From the NCBI GenBank assembly GCA_001804865.1, contig MHBK01000002.1, forward strand, positions 1-64,000: a stretch of 64,000 nt of DNA. The letters run 5' to 3'. Each line of letters opens with the position of its first letter. Within the stretch, counting starts at the first letter, position 1. Under the pieces are notes generated by a model that was not told where the DNA came from, ran no database searches, and was given only the letters and a program-made list of their open reading frames with translations. Positions 1-7,010 of the stretch are shown in pieces. Both the position numbers and the translations under genes were made by a program. The DNA is from Lentisphaerae bacterium GWF2_57_35 (GTDB lineage Bacteria > Verrucomicrobiota > Kiritimatiellia > CAIQIC01 > GWF2-57-35).

Positions 1-31
1 GGTAGTCCCGCACGTACGGATCTGCGCGGGG

Positions 32-59
32 AGGGCTTGCGACAAACGTCGCAAGTCCT
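32..59. terminator. strong hairpin, possible terminator
   Basis: AGGGCTTGCGAC, a 4-base AAAC loop, then GTCGCAAGTCCT form a 12-bp stem with one mismatch. The run TTCT follows it on the plus strand. It may end a gene lying left of the window. The T tract is weak, so a plain palindromic repeat is equally possible. Confidence 0.35.
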
Positions 60-236
60 TCTACCGCAACTAGACAATAGACAAAGAGAGTAAGGGGAGC
101 GCAAAGGATCAGTCCGCGTATCGCAGTAAATCACATCGGCAACGCTGAAGAGGCCATAGGGGGCCGTTCCGGCACATGTGCAAAAAAAGTACGGACAAGG
201 ATACTCGTATCAACGCGCTCCACGTAGACAACGCTG

Positions 237-640
237 ATGAAAAAGTCGAAAAATGTGTTTCTGATTCTGTGCTTGGTTGCTGCCGCCTTGGCCTTGTGGG
301 CGTTGTCCTTCATGTTCAAAACGCGCCTGCTCATCGAGAGCGGCCGGCGATGGCTGCGTCTAAAGAGCGTCCGCAGATGGTCTCCAACGTTTTGACCTTG
401 GCTTCTGCGCGTTCGCCTCTGACCAACGCGATAGCTCGTCCGCTTAAGGCAGAGATTCCAATGCGGTTGAAGCCTATTCTTGAGAGAAACAACTCCTTCA
501 AACACGACTGACGGCCTTGCGAGGGCTTGTTTCTCCTCTGGCTTTTTCCGAGATGCAGGCGTTGTATGCGTTTCTTTATGAAACCGCGATGGAGACGACC
601 GAGGGCGTTCCTGCCCGCGAGTTGGTTAGGATAGCTGACG
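237..640 (+). pseudogene. decayed secreted-protein gene remnant
   Basis: An ATG at 237 opens a 52-codon frame with a clear signal/anchor start (MKKSKNVFLILCLVAAALAL, then WALSFMF) that stops at 395. Protein-like sequence continues in other frames: a stretch in a second frame up to 511, and then from about 508 in a third frame (LTALRGLVSPLAFSEMQALY, AFLYETAMETTEGVPARELV). That last frame carries stops upstream. This pattern suits one gene broken by frameshifts. It could instead be a genuine 52-residue membrane peptide (237-395) followed by chance sequence. No Shine-Dalgarno site is evident before 237. The family is not recognised. Confidence 0.3.
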
Positions 641-1846
641 TCGGCACAGCAGGCTGGAGAGCACAGCCAGCAGGCTGGCCGCGAAGGTGAAGACGGCCAG
701 CGCCGCGATGTCCTGCGAGCCGCGTTCCATCAGAGCGCCGAGCACCGCGCTGCCCACGGCGGCAGCTCCGAGCGTCAGGCAGCCAAACAGCGAGGAGGCG
801 GCGCCCACCCGTGCGGGGAATGCGGAGAGACCGGCTTTCATGCCGATGGGGATCAACGCGCCGAAGCCGAGACAGAAGACCGCGGAGGCGGCCAGAATGG
901 CAAGGACGGAGATCCAATGCATGAGCAGAACAAAAAGAAAGAGCAGCCCGCCGAGGAAGGCCAGCGCGGCGCCGGCCACGTACGTGGGATACAAGCCCCA
1001 CCGCTTCAAGCAGGCCATGCAGACGAATCGTCCGCTCACCAACGCGCCCACCAACAGCAAGCTGGTGGCGCCGAATGTTGCGGGGGTCATATTCAGAAGA
1101 TGGATAAAAATAAAAGGCGAGCTGACCAGGTACGCTCCTTGAACGGCAAAGCACGCCATGACCGGCATCAGCGGCAGCATAAAGCTGGGCGTGACGAGCA
1201 TCGCTCCATAGGCCCGGAGAGTTCCCGAAATCTCGAAGGGCATCCGGTTGGCGAGGGACAAGGTCTCGGGCGCCTGTCGGTGTGCCAAGACGCCTACAGC
1301 CAGCGTAACGCCGGTCAGCAGGTAAAAATTGGAGCGCCAGCCAAAGCCCTGGGTGAGGAATCCGCCGAGTACGGGCGCGAGCACCGGCGCCAATCCGGTG
1401 ATGGCCCCGATCCAGCCCAGGACGCCGATCATCTGGCGGTCGTTGAACGCGTCGCGGGTCATGGCGCGGGTCGCCACCGGAATCGCGCTGCCGCCCACGG
1501 CTTGCAGGATGCGCCCGGTCAATAGCAGTCCGTAGCCCTCTGCAACGGCGCAGAACAGGGACCCGATGAAATACACGGCGAGGCCGCCTTGGATCAAAAC
1601 CCGCCGGCCCCAGTGATCGGACAAGGGCCCCAACAGTACGGAGGCCGCCGCAAAGGCGGCCAGATAAGCGGTCATGGTGGATGCCAGTTGGTGGGTCGAG
1701 AGGTTCAGCTCAAGCCCCATGCGAGGCAAGGCGGGCAGGTATAGACTGGTCCCCAGCCGAACCAGGGCGGTGATCAGGATCAAATACCCGCCCAAGGCCA
1801 CAAGAGCCCGAGGCATCGCTTTAGATGTTTTTGCGGAATCTTCCAT
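626..1846 (-). CDS. MFS drug-efflux transporter, Bcr/CflA type
   Basis: This is an inner-membrane proton-driven exporter of about 406 residues with roughly 12 hydrophobic helices. The family signature between helices 2 and 3 is visible (LLGPLSDHWGRRVLIQGG), followed by GRILQAVGGSAIPVATRAM typical of Bcr/CflA multidrug transporters. The ATG at 1846 sits 10 bases after the stop of the ATP-grasp/GH3 gene. An upstream ATG at 1879 would overlap that gene by 23 bases and is less likely. It is the last gene of a three-gene minus-strand cassette, so its cargo may be the product of the two genes before it rather than a drug. The substrate cannot be read from the sequence. Confidence 0.85.
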   Translation of the reverse strand: MEDSAKTSKAMPRALVALGGYLILITALVRLGTSLYLPALPRMGLELNLSTHQLASTMTAYLAAFAAASVLLGPLSDHWGRRVLIQGGLAVYFIGSLFCAVAEGYGLLLTGRILQAVGGSAIPVATRAMTRDAFNDRQMIGVLGWIGAITGLAPVLAPVLGGFLTQGFGWRSNFYLLTGVTLAVGVLAHRQAPETLSLANRMPFEISGTLRAYGAMLVTPSFMLPLMPVMACFAVQGAYLVSSPFIFIHLLNMTPATFGATSLLLVGALVSGRFVCMACLKRWGLYPTYVAGAALAFLGGLLFLFVLLMHWISVLAILAASAVFCLGFGALIPIGMKAGLSAFPARVGAASSLFGCLTLGAAAVGSAVLGALMERGSQDIAALAVFTFAASLLAVLSSLLCRRQLS

Positions 1847-1856
1847 TAGGCAACGC

Positions 1857-4427
1857 TTAAATCTCGAAGACTTGCCCAAGCAGCTCGGGGTGCGGCATTT
1901 TATCGCAGATCAAGGGCAGCTTCAATTGACTGATGGAAATGCCGGGACGCACATGATCGGCATGAATGCGATCCAACCATCCGGGTTTCATGACAATAAG
2001 GCGCGGGGATTGGATCAGCCGCTGCCCGCTCAGGATGCGGTAAATCGGGGCTTGGTCGAGCAGCGTTTTTTCCAAATCTGCAAGCCAGGCGGCGTCGGGG
2101 AACGCTTCGCCTTCCGGCTCGATGCAATAATCGTAGCCGTGCCGGGCGCTGTCCGCGACCACGCAAAAATGCCGCCAGCGCAGGTTTCGAGCCGCCAGGG
2201 TATCTCGGATGCGTTCCGCGAGAAACGCGCCGGTGAGTTTTTCGCCGGCCAGGTTGGCGATGTCGCGGGTCTTGCTGATGAAGTGAATGTTGGGGTTCTG
2301 GCCTGTGAATCCTTTGACGCGAACGATGTCATGCAAATCATACCGATACAGTCCGGAATAGGAAGTGAGCAGCAGGCCGTAATCCTCGCCGTCTTTGAGT
2401 TCATGAGCCATCAGCGGCTCCCCGCCGGACATGGGCTCGAATTCAAAGAAATAGCCCAGGATGGCCAAGGGTCCTTCGGACAGGCCGGCCTTCATTGGGA
2501 TGTTGAACTTGCCTTCGCTGGCGCCGTAGCCGCAGTCGGTGAAGGCCACGCCTTCCGGCAGCCAGGGCTTCAGGCCCTCCAGGTAGCGTCCGATGGTTCC
2601 GCCCAGCCAGCAGGAAATCATCTTCAAGCCCGGCCAGTAATCGCGCGGCTCCAGCCGGCCTCGTGTTGCGACCATCTGCCGCAGGGCCTGTGCGCGTTCC
2701 GGGTCCGGCTTCAGATTCGCTTCGAGCAGTTGTCGGACCTCGGGATCCAGCGCCAAGTCCTTTGGCAAGGTCCCTTGTTCAATGTCGGCGATCAAGCGGT
2801 CACGCAGATTATTCGCGGTTTCCGCCAGTGAGGTCAGCCGGCCGGGATTATTCCCCACCACCAGTCGCACCAAGGGCTGGGCCACGGCGTAGCGCATGAT
2901 CAGGTAATCCAACGTTTCGGCGTCTTTCGCCCGCAGGATGTCGGGAGGAAAAGCCATGCGGCGGCGAATCTCCTCCGGCGTGCCGGCCAAGGTTAGCCCC
3001 GACGCCGTGCCAAAGGGGATGCCGCAAGCCGCTTGGCCCATCACGGCGGCGTTGGAAAGGGGAATGAAATAACCGTTCATCAGCTCGGGGATCATTTTCA
3101 CAAGCAGGGCCGTGCGCATGCGGCTGACCAAGGCTTTCGCAAATTCGCCTTCGGCGCTCTCGGGCAGCAGCTTCATATGGCCGGTGGTGCCGCTGGTGCA
3201 GACAAAGTGCATGGGTTGGCCGGCAAATAATAGATCCTTTTCGCCCTGTTCCATGCGTTGGGTGTAAGGCTCAAATTTCTCCCAGACGCCGATCGGAACT
3301 TGCCGTCGAAATTCTTCGACCGACCGAATGCCTTCAAAGCCGTGAGCCTTTCCAAATTCCGTCTGAGCATTACGGTGGACGATATCCATTAGAATGGCGT
3401 GCTGTACTTTCTCCACGGAAGAACAGGCGCCCATGAAAGTTTGGACCAGTTCCGGTTCCTTCTTGCCGCGCAGGTCATCCAGCGAACGGATGCCTTCCGC
3501 CAGGGCCTTGACCTTGGCCATGGCTCGTTCCTTGAGCTGCCGTCCGATGCTCTTCAGGATTTCGACGGGAACATTGATCACGTTGCAGGATTCGATGCCT
3601 TGGAATCCGGGGATGGAATTGGCCTCGCCGACGACAAAGCCGTCGCCCTTGAACAGCAAATCGATGCCGCCGATGTTCAGGCCCAGGATTTCGATCACGC
3701 GGCTCGACAAGGCGCGGATGGCGTCGGTCAGCGGGTAGGCCTCGGCCGAACCTCCGGCGGAGACGTTCGATTTGAAACCCTCCGGCGAACGATTTTTGCG
3801 CAGCATGCCCACCCGGGGTTGCGCGTCGATCACCAACACGCGCAAATCGTGGCCGCGGCTGTCGGCGATGAATTCCTGCGCCAGGATGCCGGTGGGCGAG
3901 CGAGCGGCTTCCAGCATTTCCAGCAGGTTTTCCAATTCCTTCTCCGTTTGCACCAGCGTCACGCCATGGCCCTTGGAGCCGTCGACGATCTTGATCACGA
4001 CCGGCAGGCCCAGTTGTTCGCAAATGAATTGGGGCGACGAATCCTTGCGGACGAGGATCGTTTTCGGCACGGGCAGCCCCTGCGCCGCGAGCAGTTGCAG
4101 GGTCAGCAGTTTGTCGCCGGTTTTCTTCAGGGTATCGGCGCGGTTTACGCAGAGCACGCCCTGGGTTTCGAGTTGCTGGAGCAGGGCCAGGTTGTAGAAA
4201 TCGGCTTCCTCCACGAAGGCGGCCAGGGCAAACATGGGCAGGGGAGTTGCGACCCCGTTGCGGAAGACTTTCGGTTCACGACCATCCAGGACCAGTTCGA
4301 TTTCCTTGGGGGCGACCACTTCGAGTTGCACGCCGGCCGTCCGGGCTTCCTCGCAAGCGCGGGTGAGTTCCTTGACTTCGTTCCCCGTATACAGAATCCA
4401 TCCATGCATCGTTGGTTTATTATCCAT
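1857..4427 (-). CDS. ATP-grasp ligase fused to GH3 acyl-adenylating ligase
   Basis: This 856-residue protein joins two ATP-dependent ligases. Residues about 90-300 are a RimK-like ATP-grasp unit, with VVIKIVDGSKGHGV at 143-156 and the metal-binding GEANSIPGF at 267-275. Residues about 320-856 match the GH3 family: HFVCTSGTTGHMKLLPES near 407-424 is the adenylate-forming P-loop, followed by CGYGASEGKFNIP and YRYDLHDIVRV. In plants GH3 enzymes adenylate a carboxylic acid and join it to an amino acid. ATP-grasp enzymes make amide bonds through acyl-phosphates. The start ATG overlaps the upstream stop as TGATG, so the two genes are translationally coupled. Substrates are unknown. A two-step conjugate assembled on one polypeptide and exported by the following MFS gene is inference. 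Confidence 0.85.
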   Translation of the reverse strand: MDNKPTMHGWILYTGNEVKELTRACEEARTAGVQLEVVAPKEIELVLDGREPKVFRNGVATPLPMFALAAFVEEADFYNLALLQQLETQGVLCVNRADTLKKTGDKLLTLQLLAAQGLPVPKTILVRKDSSPQFICEQLGLPVVIKIVDGSKGHGVTLVQTEKELENLLEMLEAARSPTGILAQEFIADSRGHDLRVLVIDAQPRVGMLRKNRSPEGFKSNVSAGGSAEAYPLTDAIRALSSRVIEILGLNIGGIDLLFKGDGFVVGEANSIPGFQGIESCNVINVPVEILKSIGRQLKERAMAKVKALAEGIRSLDDLRGKKEPELVQTFMGACSSVEKVQHAILMDIVHRNAQTEFGKAHGFEGIRSVEEFRRQVPIGVWEKFEPYTQRMEQGEKDLLFAGQPMHFVCTSGTTGHMKLLPESAEGEFAKALVSRMRTALLVKMIPELMNGYFIPLSNAAVMGQAACGIPFGTASGLTLAGTPEEIRRRMAFPPDILRAKDAETLDYLIMRYAVAQPLVRLVVGNNPGRLTSLAETANNLRDRLIADIEQGTLPKDLALDPEVRQLLEANLKPDPERAQALRQMVATRGRLEPRDYWPGLKMISCWLGGTIGRYLEGLKPWLPEGVAFTDCGYGASEGKFNIPMKAGLSEGPLAILGYFFEFEPMSGGEPLMAHELKDGEDYGLLLTSYSGLYRYDLHDIVRVKGFTGQNPNIHFISKTRDIANLAGEKLTGAFLAERIRDTLAARNLRWRHFCVVADSARHGYDYCIEPEGEAFPDAAWLADLEKTLLDQAPIYRILSGQRLIQSPRLIVMKPGWLDRIHADHVRPGISISQLKLPLICDKMPHPELLGQVFEI

Positions 4428-5941
4428 CAGAGCACCGCCTCATGAAAACAGGTTTCCACGTACGTTCTCAGTTCCATCGCCAAAGGGTCGCACAATTGAA
4501 TCCGTCCGAAATCGAACCGTTGCGCGTTCAGCCGCGTGTACAGCAGCCACCACCGGTCCGGCGCTTCCACGACCCAGCCGCTGAAGAAAATTCGCAAGGC
4601 CCGCGCCTCACGATCCCAATCCGCCGGTTGCGGATGCCAGCCGGGAAGACGGATGAACACCGTCTTCATGCCGTCCGATTCCAGGTCGAAGAGTTTCGCT
4701 CGCAAAGCAGCGGCGCAGTCCAGGCCCGGCTCCTGAATGGAAAGGACGGCCAAGGCCGAATCTGCGTGCTTTTCAATATTCAGCATGGTCTGGGCCGGCA
4801 GAGGGCAGGGCGACGCCTTGCCTGGAAGAGCTGCGGTCTCTGAGCTCTCGATAGAAATCCCGACGCCGGCAAATAGCTTCCGGGTGATTTCCAGGTGGCG
4901 GGGAGGAACGAACAGGCGAACAGGCGGCACGGGACGGAGGATCGTTATGGCATGCAAAAGAGTTTCCCGCTGACGATCGGCCTCTTCCGCCAGCGCAAGA
5001 AACTTGGCTCTTCCGTGTACCGAAAGCTTCAGCGCCATGGGTTTGAAGTGAAACATGCCGCAGACTTTTTGTGACAGGGTGTGAGTCGTCACCAGGTTGG
5101 CTTCCACTAACGCAAGCGAGTGGTCCTGATTTTTAACCGCATGATTAACGACCTTGAGAAGCTGCAGCAGGCCCATGCTGCGGCGGTATTCCGGTTGAAT
5201 CATCACGGCGCCGACTTCGGCCGCGTCCTGGCTGTTCGCGGAATACAAGATGGCCATTTGCCCGACCACGCGATTTTCCGGATTCAGCGCAATGAAGGAT
5301 TCGATCTTGCCGCCGGCGATCGCAGCCCGGAGTCGATCGGCATAGTAGAAAAGATCCTTGCTGTAGGAATACCCGTAGTTGCGATAGGCCAGTTCGACAA
5401 TGCCCGGAACGTGCTCGAGGCCGGCCTGCACAATACGAAGTTTTTCCCGGGACGCCGCCAGGTTCCCGGCTTCTTCGTTGGGCTGGGAAACCGGCGCCTT
5501 CAACTGAGCCAGTTTCTTTACCATGACCGTCCGCCACCCCGCGCGCCCCTGGTTGACGAACTCAAAACGATCCACCAGTTTTTCGATCAGGAAAAGCCCC
5601 AGCCCGTCGATGGTCTCTTCCGGTTGGTCGGCTGCAAACTTGGGCAAAGCCTGCGGATTGACCGGCAGCCCCATATTGCTGAAGACCACTCTCAATCCCT
5701 CCTCGCAAACCTCGCAAACCACTTCAAACTGCTCCTCCAGTCCATCGCCCGGAAAACGTTCAACGATATGCATCCCCGCCTCGTCGGAAGCCATGCCCAG
5801 CTCGGAAATTTCCTTGGGCGTCGCCCCAAGACATCGCGCAGTTTCGGTGACGAAAGAAACGATCAGCGGAAGAAACTCCATGCGGTAATAAGTCTTAAGC
5901 TGCAATTGCATGGCTTCATGAATAACCTGCAAGGCTTCCAT
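4427..5941 (-). CDS. RsbW-like ATPase domain fused to GNAT acetyltransferase
   Basis: This is a 504-residue cytoplasmic protein. The first 140 residues or so resemble anti-sigma-factor (RsbW-type) ATPases, with a G-box region GLGLFLIEKLVDRFEFVN and GRAGWRTVMVKKL. The N-box helix reads ASDEAGMHIVERF: the family normally has EAxxN, and here the Asn is replaced by His, so ATP binding may be lost or altered. Residues about 155-330 form a GNAT fold, with EVGAVMIQPEYRRSMGL as the acetyl-CoA pyrophosphate loop region. A further 180 residues are unassigned. I chose ATG 5941 because the ATPase fold begins soon after it; an in-frame start at 5995 adds only unlikely residues. It is the first gene of the cassette. 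Confidence 0.7.
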   Translation of the reverse strand: MEALQVIHEAMQLQLKTYYRMEFLPLIVSFVTETARCLGATPKEISELGMASDEAGMHIVERFPGDGLEEQFEVVCEVCEEGLRVVFSNMGLPVNPQALPKFAADQPEETIDGLGLFLIEKLVDRFEFVNQGRAGWRTVMVKKLAQLKAPVSQPNEEAGNLAASREKLRIVQAGLEHVPGIVELAYRNYGYSYSKDLFYYADRLRAAIAGGKIESFIALNPENRVVGQMAILYSANSQDAAEVGAVMIQPEYRRSMGLLQLLKVVNHAVKNQDHSLALVEANLVTTHTLSQKVCGMFHFKPMALKLSVHGRAKFLALAEEADRQRETLLHAITILRPVPPVRLFVPPRHLEITRKLFAGVGISIESSETAALPGKASPCPLPAQTMLNIEKHADSALAVLSIQEPGLDCAAALRAKLFDLESDGMKTVFIRLPGWHPQPADWDREARALRIFFSGWVVEAPDRWWLLYTRLNAQRFDFGRIQLCDPLAMELRTYVETCFHEAVL

Positions 5942-6053
5942 TTTCAATGGCAATTCCAGAAATATGGCCCCTGAAAATTGGGTTGCGAGCGGCAAGTGCG
6001 CGGCTCTCTTTTCGACAACGGCGTGGCTGGCATTGCCGGCAAGGCGGTGCGCA

Positions 6054-6208
6054 CTTCAGCGCGGGTGCATCTCGACGCGGCCGCAGATTGTATGGGGAAA
6101 AGAAGGCGCTCAGCGGAGTGAGCGCCCTGCCCACGGCAAGGAACGGTAGGGGCGGCGCTTCGTCGCCGTCCGTTGTTGCGGCCGTGTCAGGATGCACCCC
6201 TTCAGCGC
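6054..6208. mobile_element. MITE-like element, family A copy 1 (with 9-bp direct repeats)
   Basis: The element spans 6063-6199 (137 bp) and is flanked by perfect 9-bp direct repeats CTTCAGCGC at 6054-6062 and 6200-6208. Its ends are imperfect inverted repeats of 23 bp with 20 matches (6063-6085 against 6177-6199), starting GGGTGCATC. The core holds a GGCGCTCA/TGAGCGCC hairpin (6105-6126). It has no reading frame of its own, so it must be mobilised in trans. It occupies most of the 478-bp gap between the ATPase/GNAT gene and the CheY gene. The end sequence recurs at 43637-43770 and at 26195-26215. Confidence 0.75.
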
Positions 6209-6418
6209 TCGATTTTTTAAAGCGGTTTTACAGAGAGGATCTTAAAGCATATAACTTGATTGGCAGCGGCGTGTAACGTTCTTCGATACAAGGGGGCCGG
6301 GTTACGAAATCGCAGCTCATTTCCCAAGCAGAAGCAAGAGCTCATTCGTTTTGACGATCGAGCCATAAGGACAAATCCAAGTCAGAATGTTTAGGGATAA
6401 GGAAACCAGGAGGATCGT

Positions 6419-6823
6419 ATGAAAACATTGATTGTGGAAGACAGCTTCACCCAGCGCGTAAATCTTCAGGCTATGCTTTCAGAGTATGGAGATGTGCATA
6501 TTGCAGTCAACGGAAAGGAGGCCATGCAGGCCTTCCATCAAAGCATCTTCCGGGATGACGCCCCATACGACCTTATCTGCCTGGACATCATCATGCCGGA
6601 AATGGATGGGCAAAGCGTGCTCAAGGAGATTAGGTCGATGGAGGATCGGCAAGGCATCCCGCCGGGCGACGGCGCTAAAATTGTTATGACCACCACGTTT
6701 CACGACAAGGACAACATCATGAAGGCCTTTCGCACGCAGGCCGATGCCTATTTGGTCAAACCGATCGATCGCGCCCTGCTTATTTCCCATTTGAAGGAAT
6801 TCGGGTTAATACCTTCTGAGTAA
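6419..6823 (+). CDS. CheY-like single-domain response regulator
   Basis: This 134-residue receiver domain has no output domain. MKTLIVEDSFTQRVNL supplies the acidic pocket (VED). LICLDIIMPEMDG carries the phospho-accepting Asp. MTTTFHDK provides the conserved Thr, and LVKPIDRALL the conserved Lys. A strong AGGAGG lies at 6409-6414, a good distance before the ATG. It stands alone, with the giant protease gene convergent on the right and no kinase adjacent, so its partner kinase must be elsewhere or one of the orphan kinases in this window. It probably acts by protein-protein contact. Confidence 0.92.
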   Translation: MKTLIVEDSFTQRVNLQAMLSEYGDVHIAVNGKEAMQAFHQSIFRDDAPYDLICLDIIMPEMDGQSVLKEIRSMEDRQGIPPGDGAKIVMTTTFHDKDNIMKAFRTQADAYLVKPIDRALLISHLKEFGLIPSE

Positions 6824-6900
6824 GGAAAGCCACTGCATGGGCCTCTATTTCGGTAGGATGCCGTTCTGAAAAGAGTTGCAGCTACAAGACGACTTGTGTT

Positions 6901-6965
6901 TTGGAGGGCCGCGCTCCGTCGCGACCGGAAGAAGAAGGTTCCGACAGAGCGGAACCCTCCAGGAA
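6901..6965. repeat. palindromic intergenic repeat
   Basis: A left arm beginning TTGGAGGGCCGCGCTCCGTC (6901) is mirrored by GGTTCCGACAGAGCGG with CCCTCCAGGAA (6937-6965), an imperfect long inverted repeat. The right arm recurs almost exactly at 50224-50252. It lies between the convergent CheY and giant protease genes, so it may also act as a bidirectional transcription stop. Confidence 0.6.
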
Positions 6966-7010
6966 ATCTTTGAAATTCCATTTTTTGACGAATGACAGGC
7001 CCATAAGGCG

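Noticed and set aside
917..1525. Plus-strand frames opposite the MFS gene
   Set aside because: They are antisense shadows with low-complexity composition and no start signals; the minus frame has clear transporter motifs.
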